DNA of 64,000 nucleotides from Parashewanella sp965200795 (GTDB lineage Bacteria > Pseudomonadota > Gammaproteobacteria > Enterobacterales > Shewanellaceae), in NCBI GenBank assembly GCA_965200795.1, contig CBDAVB010000018.1:268845-332844 (forward strand), written 5' to 3'. Position 1 is the stretch's first letter; each line of letters begins with the position of its first letter. The notes beneath the pieces are model-generated. The model had not been told where the DNA came from. It saw nothing but the letters and a program-made list of their open reading frames with translations, and made no database searches. Shown piece by piece: positions 36,246 to 44,632 of the stretch. A program made the translations under genes and the position numbers.

Positions 36246-37472
36246 ATGAGTAACAGCAAAAAATTACTGTCATTATTTAGTGGTTGCGGGGGCATGGATC
36301 TCGGTTTTGAAGGTAACTTCACCGTACCCGAAGCTTGCGTCAACCGGGATATGCATCCGCGCGACTGGTACGAAACCGCCGGCGATGATCGGGTAAAACT
36401 TAAAAAGAACAGCTTTGATACTGTTTTCGCCAACGACATTCTGCCTTATGCCGAAGCGGCGTGGAAAACTTTCTTTAAAAGTCAGGGCAAGGATGTCGAG
36501 CGAATTTTTCATACCACCAGCATTGTCGAGCTGGTAAAGCGCCATCAGGCCGGCGAGAAAGTTTTTCCTGACAATATTGATGTGGTTACCGGCGGCTTTC
36601 CCTGCCAGGATTTCAGTGTCGCCGGCAAGCGCGGCGGTTTTCACTCCCGTAAAAATCACAACAATAAAGTTGACGACGCCGTGCCCGGTGAGGAGTCCCG
36701 CGGCAGCTTATACCTGTGGATGCGTCAGGTGATTGAGATCACCAACCCCGGCGTTTTTGTCGCTGAAAACGTAAAAGGCCTGATTTCACTGGGTGACGCG
36801 AAACGGATTATTGAAGACGACTTCAGAAATGTCGGCTCCGGCTATGTGGTGGTGCCGGCGAAAGTGCTCACGGCGGCGAATTACGGCGTGGCGCAAAACC
36901 GCGAGCGGATCATTTTTATCGGTTTAAATAAGGCTCGTTTAAAACCTGACGTCATCGCCAGAATTGAGTCAGGCGACATTGATGTGTATCCGCCGGTAAC
37001 CCATTCGGCGTCACCCGCCGGCGATCAACACTCATACGTGAACGTGAGGCAAGTGCTGACACAGCTGAGCGAGCCTGAGCATACGGCGGACGCCGCTCAA
37101 ACCAGGTATTCCAGGGCCAGATATTGCAAAGGCACCCAGGGGCAGACTGAGGTGAACCTTGAGGGTTTAGCGCCGACGATTCGCGCCGAGCACCACGGTA
37201 ATATCGAATACCGCCGCCTGCGGGCGGAATACGGCGGTAAGAACCATGACGAGTTAGAACAAGGTCTGAAAGAACGTCGTTTAACCGTTCGTGAGTGCGC
37301 CCGGATCCAGAGCTTTCCCGATGAATATGAATTCGTGTTCACCGAAAAAGATCACGATTACTCATTGTCGGCATCAGGCGCTTACAAGATAATCGGTAAT
37401 GCCGTACCGCCGCTGATGGCGTTTAATCTGGCCAAGCACCTGGAAAACATCTGGGATGATATTTTCAAATAA
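36246..37472 (+). CDS. DNA cytosine-C5 methyltransferase (no restriction partner seen)
   Basis: This 408-aa enzyme transfers methyl to C5 of cytosine in DNA. Ordered motifs are visible: LSLFSGCGGMDLGFEG (I, SAM binding), GGFPCQDFSVAGKRGG (IV, catalytic Cys), ENVKGL (VI, catalytic Glu), QNRERIIFIGL (VIII), and at the end ECARIQSFPDEYEF with YKIIGNAVPPLMAFNLA (IX-X). The target-recognition region lies between about residues 230 and 330. No restriction endonuclease or vsr-like gene lies next to it. A solitary enzyme of this kind may act in epigenetic control or protect from incoming systems. Confidence 0.94.
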   Translation: MSNSKKLLSLFSGCGGMDLGFEGNFTVPEACVNRDMHPRDWYETAGDDRVKLKKNSFDTVFANDILPYAEAAWKTFFKSQGKDVERIFHTTSIVELVKRHQAGEKVFPDNIDVVTGGFPCQDFSVAGKRGGFHSRKNHNNKVDDAVPGEESRGSLYLWMRQVIEITNPGVFVAENVKGLISLGDAKRIIEDDFRNVGSGYVVVPAKVLTAANYGVAQNRERIIFIGLNKARLKPDVIARIESGDIDVYPPVTHSASPAGDQHSYVNVRQVLTQLSEPEHTADAAQTRYSRARYCKGTQGQTEVNLEGLAPTIRAEHHGNIEYRRLRAEYGGKNHDELEQGLKERRLTVRECARIQSFPDEYEFVFTEKDHDYSLSASGAYKIIGNAVPPLMAFNLAKHLENIWDDIFK

Positions 37473-37491
37473 CCGCTTTTTACGGCCGGAT

Positions 37492-37526
37492 GTAAATGAC
37501 ACCCGCCGCAGGCGGGGTATCATTTA
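37492..37526. repeat. Palindrome after the methyltransferase gene
   Basis: AAATGACACCCGCC and GGCGGGGTATCATTT form an almost perfect inverted repeat with a 3-base loop (GCA), about 20 bases past the stop. There is no T tract. The core CCCGCCGCAGGCGG resembles the pieces at 4650 and 42175, so it is probably a REP-type unit. Confidence 0.6.
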
Positions 37527-37715
37527 CATTAAATAAGACGGTGGCGGGCTAAAAAGATCATTGGTATTTTCCCGTAAAAGATCAAGCGGCTAAAATAAAA
37601 CAAACACGCATTGAGACCACTACCAATAAAAATTAATTTGTAATGTGAGGGCGACAGGTAGAGCATATAGGCTAAGCTCCCTATCATTGATACACAGATT
37701 TACAGGCAGGTCAAT

Positions 37716-39116
37716 ATGTCAGGTTCATACATAAACAGCGTCAACAGCTACAGCTTTGATTATTTTCCCGGTAATGATTATTACCACCAAAATCAGCAAC
37801 AAAATAACCCAATGAGTAATGAATACTCGTATCCGATGCAAGAGGTAGGTTTAGAAGAACATCCGTCATTCTCGTTAAACTCATACGCGACAATACCCGA
37901 TTCTGATTATCAGCAAGTTCAACCGGAGCCGTGCGACTCATATTCGACGCTACCGCCTTCCTGTTCTGAAGAGTCTGAAAAGGCACCTCAAATCGGAACA
38001 CCGGAATATGACGCCGTGATTGATGTTGACAAGCTCGTCGAAGAAATGAGGAAAGATATTCCGCTTCAACTTTTTGATATGTTATGTGATGAACTTTTCA
38101 GTGATAACAAAAAGGTTAAGGATGAAGTAAAAGCCGAATTTAAAAAAACGGGGAAGATAGCACAAAAACTAAAGATAATTTTCGGACGTGCGAAATCTCT
38201 TGGTTGTCTGGGCGGAAGCTCACTCGAATACCTTAGAGCCGATCTTCATTATATAGCATATGAACTGGGCGCAAATTCCGGGACAAATCTCTATGATTCA
38301 CAAGAAAAAAAAGATGTAGAAAAAGCGGCATTTAAAATTGTGGAATTTTTAGAAACAAATCCGCTCTTTTTTTGTTCAGATACTAATGATATGACACCGG
38401 CATCATTCAGGACCGCGGCCGGAAAATTCGGTGCGGGAGCGAGTCCGCGACACCAAACCTTACCTCAGCGGTTCGAAAATATGCGCGTCGGCTCCCCCGG
38501 ACCGTCGGAGCGGATGGATATCGATCCGCTCCGCCCCGCTAATCTTCCTCCGGCGGCGAAATCATCAGGGAGCGGGTTATTAACTAAGGGGCAACCGAAT
38601 TGGCAGCCGACAGCACCGTCAGGCCCCCGGTATTTTAAGAAAGCGCCGAATTGGCAGCAAGCGGTAACTCTTCCTTTTGAGCGACCACCATCAGAACTGC
38701 CGTCGGCGGTCGACCATTATCGCCGGCTTGATTACCGCAGCACTTTACCTGAGCCGGGTAACAGCGACGGTTATAATTACCCTGAATATGACAAGGCGCT
38801 CGGCAATAAAACCTTTAATGAGGATGAGTCAATGTTCCTCAGAATTAAAATCGGAATACGCTGGAGAGATGTGGGTCTGAAGCTTAAATTCAGCCCTGAT
38901 TTGCTTGACAACTGGTATGCGGATGAATGCCACAAAAAGAATGCCACTTATCATCTGACCGCGAGAGTGTTAGGTCAATGCGTCCAACTAGGCACCAAAA
39001 GACACACGCTCGCGAAAGCCGTATACAGAGTAATTTGTGACTCATCAGATGACAGGGGGGCAGAGGAGGGAAAAAAGTTTTTCAGAATGATCATCAATAT
39101 GAAATATGAGAAATAA
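37716..39116 (+). CDS. Protein with a death-domain-like C-terminus, possible effector
   Basis: This 466-aa protein has a Tyr/Gln/Pro-rich disordered N-terminus (1-100), a helical block (about 110-225, with MRKDIPLQLFDMLCDELF), a Pro-rich linker and a C-terminal ~90 residues like a death-superfamily domain: IRWRDVGLKLKFSPDLLDNW at about 381-400, then a helix with ARVLGQCVQLG, then KRHTLAKAVYRV. The pattern W-x-x-L-x-x-x-L, a later L-x-x-W and a TLAxAL-type final helix is that of animal death domains. It has no signal peptide or membrane segment. Similarity is by eye only; a fold search would decide. An effector role is inferred. Confidence 0.65.
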   Translation: MSGSYINSVNSYSFDYFPGNDYYHQNQQQNNPMSNEYSYPMQEVGLEEHPSFSLNSYATIPDSDYQQVQPEPCDSYSTLPPSCSEESEKAPQIGTPEYDAVIDVDKLVEEMRKDIPLQLFDMLCDELFSDNKKVKDEVKAEFKKTGKIAQKLKIIFGRAKSLGCLGGSSLEYLRADLHYIAYELGANSGTNLYDSQEKKDVEKAAFKIVEFLETNPLFFCSDTNDMTPASFRTAAGKFGAGASPRHQTLPQRFENMRVGSPGPSERMDIDPLRPANLPPAAKSSGSGLLTKGQPNWQPTAPSGPRYFKKAPNWQQAVTLPFERPPSELPSAVDHYRRLDYRSTLPEPGNSDGYNYPEYDKALGNKTFNEDESMFLRIKIGIRWRDVGLKLKFSPDLLDNWYADECHKKNATYHLTARVLGQCVQLGTKRHTLAKAVYRVICDSSDDRGAEEGKKFFRMIINMKYEK

Positions 39117-39213
39117 AAGTTAACCTATGAATGTTTTTTGAACAGACTGTCCGATCGCGCCGAAGGAACGCTGACTTCCCGCGTTTTCAGAAAATCAGCG
39201 CTCAGTGTCCGGA

Positions 39214-40329
39214 TCAGCTTCGCAGAATTTTCAGCGGCAGTGACATCAGTTCATCACCGCTCGCGGCGCAGTACCAGATAACGCCGATAAACCCGGCCGC
39301 AGTTAACGCGTACCAGACAGCCGAGAAAATTTGACCGTAGCGATCGAGCGGTAATAAATGACTCTGATGACGAGACCGCCACTCAAACACAATCTCTAAC
39401 GAGCCGACAGCCAGCAGAAAACCAAACAAGGTCAGCCCGAAGTAATAGCAGATGACCACGCCGAGCATCGCCCCGGCGACGCAGATAACTAAACCGGTGA
39501 CGCTGTTCATCGAAAAGCTGATACTTTTGATCACATGGCCGCCGTCAAGCGGCAGGATCGGCAGCATCTGAAACAAATTCAGCAACGCGCTTAATGACGC
39601 TAACCCGGCAAAGAAAATATTACCGGTAACGATATAACCAAGTAAGCATATTAAAGCGAGAAACAAGCCGTAGGTCGGCCCCATGATTGAAATCACCACA
39701 TCCTGCCAGCGGGTGTTCACTTTTTCATCGCTTAACGCCATGCCGCCCATAAACGGGATCAAATAAAAACCTTTGGTTTTCATGCCGAAGTATTTCATGG
39801 CTTTTACATGACCGTATTCATGTACCACTAAGCAGCCGATCAGGGCTAACGCGAATTGAAAGGAAAACAACCAGGTGTAAGCCGCTAAACTGCCGCCGGC
39901 GAGCACGACTTTTATGACCTTGGCACTTTTTAACAGCTTAAGTCCCAGAGAAACCAGCCCGATCAATCCCGGCTTGCGGGCTTCTTTTCCGGGGGTCACC
40001 GGAGTATGCCGTTCAATATCCTTGGTCTCCCGGCGGCCGTCAGAGACGAGCTCATCATTCACAAACAATTGGTATTTTATCTCAAATGGCCGCCAGGCCA
40101 GCTCAAAGACGAGTTTCACCTTGATCACCCGCGATCCTGTTAATTCACCTGCGGCTGGCGGTTCCGGCTGAGCGGTTAACTCAAATTCATGGACAAACCG
40201 CCCCTCGTTTTGTTCGCCGGCATCACGACCGCAGACCTGCTGATTATTCCAGAACACCCGCTGCCGGCCCGCTAATGAGGCTTCCAGTCGTAACGGTCTG
40301 CCCAGACAATCAATATTGAGTAGTTCCAT
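39214..40329 (-). CDS. Site-2 protease family (M50) membrane metalloprotease
   Basis: This 371-aa protein has a soluble N-terminal domain (about 1-130), then several membrane helices. The zinc motif HEYGH sits in the second helix (GCLVVHEYGHVKAMKYFG) and the third-ligand motif is LPILPLDGGHVIK, as in M50 proteases that cut proteins inside the membrane. The N-terminal domain is not one I recognise; it resembles the cytoplasmic domain of some SpoIVFB-like relatives only in position. It starts 9 bases past the rsmC stop, so the two are probably co-transcribed. Confidence 0.9.
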   Translation of the reverse strand: MELLNIDCLGRPLRLEASLAGRQRVFWNNQQVCGRDAGEQNEGRFVHEFELTAQPEPPAAGELTGSRVIKVKLVFELAWRPFEIKYQLFVNDELVSDGRRETKDIERHTPVTPGKEARKPGLIGLVSLGLKLLKSAKVIKVVLAGGSLAAYTWLFSFQFALALIGCLVVHEYGHVKAMKYFGMKTKGFYLIPFMGGMALSDEKVNTRWQDVVISIMGPTYGLFLALICLLGYIVTGNIFFAGLASLSALLNLFQMLPILPLDGGHVIKSISFSMNSVTGLVICVAGAMLGVVICYYFGLTLFGFLLAVGSLEIVFEWRSRHQSHLLPLDRYGQIFSAVWYALTAAGFIGVIWYCAASGDELMSLPLKILRS

Positions 40330-40338
40330 AGTGACGCT

Positions 40339-41364
40339 CTACTTCCTGTTCAGATAAATTTTGTATTTGTTGTTTTGTGCGCAAACGTTCACTTCACCGA
40401 AACAGCCTGCGATCACATCAGAATAAGGCAAGTGGCGATTAGCGACAATCTGAAAAACACCGCCTTGAGTCAGCGCGTCAGCGCTGTCTTTCACGAATCG
40501 CCGGGCAATATCCGCGGTCGCCCGCAGACCGTCATGAAACGGCGGGTTAGAAATCACGGCGTCAAACTGACCCTGAATATCACAGTAGCCGTCAGAGGCG
40601 TAAACATTGGCGCTGATACCATTCTCCGCCAGCGTCATTTGACACGACGCTAAGGCCATGGCGTTGATATCGACGCAGTCAATCTCTAAATCAGGCCGCC
40701 TTTTCAACATCGCGGCGGCAATCACGCCGGCGCCGCAACCGAAATCCAGCACCCGTCCTTTAACGTCAGCGAGGTTGTCCAGCAGTAAACCGGTGCCTTT
40801 ATCCAGTTGCTTTTGACTGAATACGCCGGCCAGATTGCAGATTTTCAACGCGCCCAGCGGCGTTTCAAGCTCATACTCCGTCATCCAGTCCCGCAGATTA
40901 ACGGCGGGCACGTCACTGACAAGCCCGGCAAGGTACAACAGGCAGTGGCGGGCGTTATCTATCTTACCGGCAGCGGAAAAAAACGCCGGCAGCTGTTCAG
41001 GGACTGATTTCACACCGCCTTTATTTTCACCGACAATAAACAGCTCACCGCCCGGATTAAGATAACCGGCGGCCAGCTGAAACAAGTATCCGGCCAGAGG
41101 TTTCGCTTTGGGGTAGTAAATCACCGCGCAATCAAACTTCCGGGGTTCAGATAACCGGTGACCGAACTGACAATCTAACGGCCCGCTCTGAGCTGCCTTA
41201 ACCGCCTGAAAGTGGTTGTAATCAAGCGCCAGCATGGTGATATGCGCCGCCGTTTGCTTAAGTTCCTGACCGAGCTTGTCAGCCTCATGATTAAGTAACA
41301 GGACGTTCTTATTCTGAAAATATCGCTGATTTCGGCTGATCAATTGAGAAGGATTGGTTAACAC
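40339..41364 (-). CDS. rsmC: 16S rRNA m2G1207 methyltransferase RsmC
   Basis: This 341-aa enzyme methylates N2 of G1207 in 16S rRNA. It has the RsmC plan: a degenerate N-terminal methyltransferase-like domain (with FIVGENKGGVKSVPEQL) and a C-terminal Rossmann domain with GRVLDFGCGAGVIAAAML (SAM site), then VDINAMALASCQMTLAENG and the catalytic NPPFHDG. Length matches the family. It lies just upstream of the site-2 protease gene. Confidence 0.95.
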   Translation of the reverse strand: MLTNPSQLISRNQRYFQNKNVLLLNHEADKLGQELKQTAAHITMLALDYNHFQAVKAAQSGPLDCQFGHRLSEPRKFDCAVIYYPKAKPLAGYLFQLAAGYLNPGGELFIVGENKGGVKSVPEQLPAFFSAAGKIDNARHCLLYLAGLVSDVPAVNLRDWMTEYELETPLGALKICNLAGVFSQKQLDKGTGLLLDNLADVKGRVLDFGCGAGVIAAAMLKRRPDLEIDCVDINAMALASCQMTLAENGISANVYASDGYCDIQGQFDAVISNPPFHDGLRATADIARRFVKDSADALTQGGVFQIVANRHLPYSDVIAGCFGEVNVCAQNNKYKIYLNRK

Positions 41365-41517
41365 GCCTGCCCCGTGAGAATTATAAAAAACTCAGTATAT
41401 CATCGCTGAGAAACGGCTCCGAAATAATTTCCCGATGTGTTAGCGCTTAACATTGCTGATATCAAGGCACGAAGCATGAAGTTCAGTCACTCTGAACGAA
41501 GTAAAGACACCCATAGT

Positions 41518-41602
41518 ATGCCGGCGATCCTTCAAGCGGGAGTAACGCCGCGGAGCGCTTAACACGGGCGTCAGAAAAGTGAAATAACTTATAGCCGGGT
41601 AC
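41518..41602 (+). repeat. MITE-like element, copy E (left end lost)
   Basis: The visible part reads ATGCCGGCGATCCTTCAAGC, GGGAGTAACGCCG, ACGGGCGTCAGAAAAGTGAA and ends AACTTATAGCCGGGTAC, the right inverted end. The left half is replaced by unrelated sequence. It lies 7 bases from the stop of the gene at 41610-42134. Confidence 0.7.
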
Positions 41603-41609
41603 TTAGTAC

Positions 41610-42134
41610 TTATTTACAACAATAGTATGCGTAAAGTTCATCTTCATTTACCGTCAATCCCAGAGTAATCCCCATCACAACCCCTTCAATAATACCCGCT
41701 TTAGCACTATCATCAGCAGGATACAGATAAGCAGGTGCATTATTTAAACATTTTTTTGCCGCAAAACCGACTGTATAATTCAGCGCTGTCTTACCGGCGT
41801 CATACAGAAAATTACCGGATTTAAACGGCCAGTCGATAACCTCGCAATGATCAGATCGAATTAAACTTGCTGAGTTCAGAGCGGTAAAGCTTAATTTAAC
41901 CATTTCGGTCGCCGCGCCGATAACGCGATTACCTCTCAGTTCAGGAAAAAAATATTGCGCCGCCTTTTTACTGAAAAATAATCCCAGGGCAACACTCAGG
42001 GACGATGCGGCACCAACCGGTCCGGCGGTATAAAGCCCTATTGTCGCCGGTAATAATGATTCTTCCAGCGCCTCTCTAAGGAAATGATAATCGCCGGAAA
42101 CGGCTCCTCTGTTAGCCGCGGCATCAACAGACAT
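41610..42134 (-). CDS. Small hydrophobic protein of unknown function (paralog 1)
   Basis: This 174-aa protein resembles the one at 43520-44074. Shared blocks are ESLLPATIGLYTAGPVGAAS, LFFSKKAAQYFFPELRGNR, TALNSASLIRSDHCE, KSGNFLYDAGKTALNY. Two segments (about 30-55 and 150-165) are hydrophobic enough to enter a membrane. No signal peptide is evident. I chose ATG 42134 because AGAGG lies upstream; one codon earlier is TTG. The family is unknown to me. MITE-like copy E lies just past its stop. Confidence 0.7.
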   Translation of the reverse strand: MSVDAAANRGAVSGDYHFLREALEESLLPATIGLYTAGPVGAASSLSVALGLFFSKKAAQYFFPELRGNRVIGAATEMVKLSFTALNSASLIRSDHCEVIDWPFKSGNFLYDAGKTALNYTVGFAAKKCLNNAPAYLYPADDSAKAGIIEGVVMGITLGLTVNEDELYAYYCCK

Positions 42135-42167
42135 CAATGAAACCTCTTAATAAATAAAACAAACGAA

Positions 42168-42280
42168 TCACCCCGCCGCAAGCGGCGGGCACTTTTTTAC
42201 GTTATCGTCACTGCGCCGAAGGCCGGAAAAAAGTCCGCGACGCCGCTGCCGCCGGCCGGCGAATCACCCTGTTACAGGCG
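42168..42280. repeat. REP-like palindromic sequence between the two paralogs
   Basis: It contains ATCACCCCGCCGCAAGCGG and CGTTATCGTCACTGCGCCG, similar to the hflK-hflX spacer near 4644-4690, and GC-rich pieces (GCCGCCGGCCGGCG) able to fold. No gene is present. Confidence 0.5.
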
Positions 42281-42401
42281 CTGACCGCGGCAGTTATCTG
42301 AAATGCCTTATTTCCGCCGGACTCAAAACAACGTACACAGCCCGCAGGGCGAACATTTGTAATCTCAGACTTCAAACCCGATCCGGCTTTAAAATCATTA
42401 A

Positions 42402-43516
42402 CTCATGTTACGCAGTAACAGCTTTTAGAGACTGAAGTTCTGTAAAAGCTGTTTTTAGGGCTTTCATGTACAGTTTTGCCTTTAAGCCGAATTTGCCTAA
42501 ATTTAGCTTCAAAGACAGTGTTTCTAACTTAAACGCACTATAAATTGAAAGAAACTGGTGGTTACTTTGAGTTCTTATCGTATGTGCTGGTGATCGAGTA
42601 ATCCCCGCATTTGATTTCAAGGACTTGTGAAATACTTCTACATTCCATCGTTTTTGATAGATTGCTTGTATTAACTCATCACTACAATCAAGATCACTGC
42701 ATAACAAATAAAGCTCACCTGTGCTTCCGTCTTTGTTTTTAAAGACTTGTTTGGATAGTAGCAAAGCGAAATCCACTCCTGCGATCCAAACCTTTACAGA
42801 TTGCCCTTCTTGAAATTCAAGCGTATCTACTCGCTGTGATATTTTGTGCCTTTTATCATCTTTACTCAACGATATCAGACGATTTGATTTACAAGCCATT
42901 ACGAAATCTTTGTGGCAGTTATGTTTGATATATTTCATATTTTCATTTGAACAAAACCAAGAGTCGGCTAACACATATTTAAATTTAAGTTGGTTTTGAC
43001 AACTTACATGTAAAATTTCTCTAAAATCTTCATTTTTTGTTGTTTCAGAAGCTCTACGTAGCTTCTTTGTTTTTAAATCACAATATTGAACCGGCTTTTC
43101 AATAAGTTTGTAAGAAACAGGAATGGATACGCCTTGCGTGTGATAAAGGCAGTTAAGCAGGTTTATGCCTTTAACCATTCGCCCTTTTGTGTGGTCATAA
43201 TGCCAAGTAACTAAGGCATCTTCATCTGTATAAGGTTTTTCTTCAATTGTGTCATCGAAAATCAATACAGCATCTTCTGACTCTATTTGCCTAACTGTAG
43301 ATTTCACCATTCCCCACAATGTCTTACTGGTAAAGTCGTTCGTGGAGAGGAGTCTTGTTACCTGATCATGACTGTAAGCACCATCCAGCATTTCTGACAT
43401 CCCTGTGGCTGTTGCTTGTCCAAAGCTGGAAAGTAGGTAATCGCTATACAGGTCTACTAATGCTTCGTTCATGCCTCAGATTATGCACTAAATCTGAGGC
43501 TGTTGCGTAACATGAG
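42402..43516 (-). mobile_element. IS4/IS701-type insertion sequence
   Basis: 1,115 bases with inverted ends CTCATGTTACGCAGTAACAGC and, as inverse at the high end, CTCATGTTACGCAACAGCC. It is flanked by the 7-base target duplication TCATTAA (42395-42401 and 43517-43523). The insertion is at the stop codon of the upstream paralog gene, leaving its last codons intact. Confidence 0.93.
42408..43472 (-). CDS. IS4/IS701-type transposase
   Basis: This 354-aa DDE transposase looks intact. FDDTIEEKPY contains the first catalytic Asp, LADSWFCSNENM the second, and YQKRWNVEVFHKSLKSNAG the Y-(2)-R-(3)-E-(6)-K signature with the catalytic Glu. Its stop codon lies inside the left inverted end of the element. 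The family label (IS4 versus IS701) is not certain from motifs alone. It is the only gene of the element and should still be able to move it. Confidence 0.9.
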   Translation of the reverse strand: MNEALVDLYSDYLLSSFGQATATGMSEMLDGAYSHDQVTRLLSTNDFTSKTLWGMVKSTVRQIESEDAVLIFDDTIEEKPYTDEDALVTWHYDHTKGRMVKGINLLNCLYHTQGVSIPVSYKLIEKPVQYCDLKTKKLRRASETTKNEDFREILHVSCQNQLKFKYVLADSWFCSNENMKYIKHNCHKDFVMACKSNRLISLSKDDKRHKISQRVDTLEFQEGQSVKVWIAGVDFALLLSKQVFKNKDGSTGELYLLCSDLDCSDELIQAIYQKRWNVEVFHKSLKSNAGITRSPAHTIRTQSNHQFLSIYSAFKLETLSLKLNLGKFGLKAKLYMKALKTAFTELQSLKAVTA

Positions 43517-43519
43517 TCA

Positions 43520-44074
43520 TTAATGGTCGCATGCCTTAATTTCAGATCCGTGCTTTGCGCTAACGTAATAACTTGCGTAGAGTAGATCAGACCAGTGAAA
43601 CACAACAGACGCGGCTGAAATGGCTTTTACCCGTCTGTTCCAAAGCTCAAAACTTGTTGAGGCTATAGGATCACCCAGGCTTTGTGCCGACTTACCAAAA
43701 AAATAAGCCAATGCGGATTTAGCGACATCAAATGCGAAATTTCCTGTTTTTACTCCTGTTATTCCTGTTTTCAATGAAATACAAAAATGACTATGTCTCA
43801 TTAACAAAGCGGAATTTAACGACGTGTAACCCAGACTCGCGAGTTCAAACGCACCATCTAAGTATCGGTTGCCCTTTAACTCAGGCGCTATCTCCTCCAC
43901 CACTTTCTGAGTAAAAAAAAGGATGAACGCGGCACCGGCTGAAGCCGTCGCCCCGGCCGGACCCGCGGCGACAAAACCGACCGTGGCAGGTACCAAGGCT
44001 TTTTCAGCGGCCTCTTTTAATAAACTCTCGCAATCATAGAGATTTTCTCGGATATATCCCGTCATCGCAGTCAT
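43520..44074 (-). CDS. Small hydrophobic protein of unknown function (paralog 2)
   Basis: This 184-aa protein is the paralog of 41610-42134: EKALVPATVGFVAAGPAGATAS, LFFTQKVVEEIAPELKGNR, TSLNSALLMRHSHFC, KTGNFAFDVAKSALAY. One long hydrophobic stretch lies at about residues 27-55 and a second weaker one near 120. GAGGATT upstream of the ATG is the ribosome-binding site. The IS4/IS701-type element has landed exactly on the stop codon without changing it. The two paralogs were neighbours before that insertion. No known family matches. Confidence 0.7.
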   Translation of the reverse strand: MTAMTGYIRENLYDCESLLKEAAEKALVPATVGFVAAGPAGATASAGAAFILFFTQKVVEEIAPELKGNRYLDGAFELASLGYTSLNSALLMRHSHFCISLKTGITGVKTGNFAFDVAKSALAYFFGKSAQSLGDPIASTSFELWNRRVKAISAASVVFHWSDLLYASYYVSAKHGSEIKACDH

Positions 44075-44207
44075 AATTAATCCTCTTCGAAGGGTTAAGG
44101 AGCACTGAAGTCAGCTAGCGAGCGGCTTAAAAATTTATAACTCACAAAACTGATAAAAACTTTGCGGTGCCTCATAAAGTTTCACTTAAGATCATCCCGG
44201 AGCATAA

Positions 44208-44307
44208 TTAAGCAGCTGACGATAAGTTTCCTCGCAATTTTGGCGATCAGATTTGGCGCGGTAAAGACGGGCATCAGAAATGTCAGAAAACTTATGGTCA
44301 GCGACTT
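44208..44307 (+). repeat. MITE-like element, copy F (internally deleted)
   Basis: About 100 bases with both inverted ends, CAGCTGACGATAAGTTTCC and AAAACTTATGGTCAGCG, but only a short interior with GACGGGCATCAGAAATGTC. It lies 135 bases upstream of the paralog gene 43520-44074. Confidence 0.7.
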
Positions 44308-44463
44308 ACCATTGCTGTTACCTCTTCGCGGTATTGAAACGATGCCGGGTCGCGGGATTCTTAACGGGCGGCGGGAATATTCACCGCGTCACTCAGCGGC
44401 AATCGCTTTTACCTAAACCTTCATGACAGGCATGGTTCTTATGAGCGTTCGGGGTTAACTGTG

Positions 44464-44498
44464 TAAAAAAAGCCCCGGGTTTTTTGCCGGGGCTTGCG
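44464..44498 (-). terminator. Strong terminator, probably originally that of lpdA
   Basis: On the minus strand AAGCCCCGGC, a loop of six A, then CCGGGGCTT followed by seven T makes a strong terminator. No minus-strand gene lies directly upstream of it; the nearest is lpdA, separated by the composite IS at 44509-49878. Removing that IS would put this hairpin about 15-50 bases past the lpdA stop. Confidence 0.85.
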
Positions 44499-44632
44499 CT
44501 CTGTGTAAGTAGTCGGTCATGAAAAACATCTAACATTCTGATCGCTAATAAAATATAGCTATTTGATCCATTCAATTTCGACCAGAAATGATATAGTTAA
44601 CCTATGGTTTCTGGTCGTTTTGGGTGCTAAAA

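Noticed and set aside
35902..36273. 123-codon open frame before the methyltransferase
   Set aside because: No recognised sequence, it overlaps the methyltransferase start on the other strand, and no convincing ribosome-binding site precedes it.
42168..42280. Terminator between the two hydrophobic paralogs
   Set aside because: GC-rich foldable sequence is present but without a T tract; it fits the REP-like family better.
44162..44416. 84-codon open frame
   Set aside because: It runs through MITE-like copy F and has no known sequence or ribosome-binding site.
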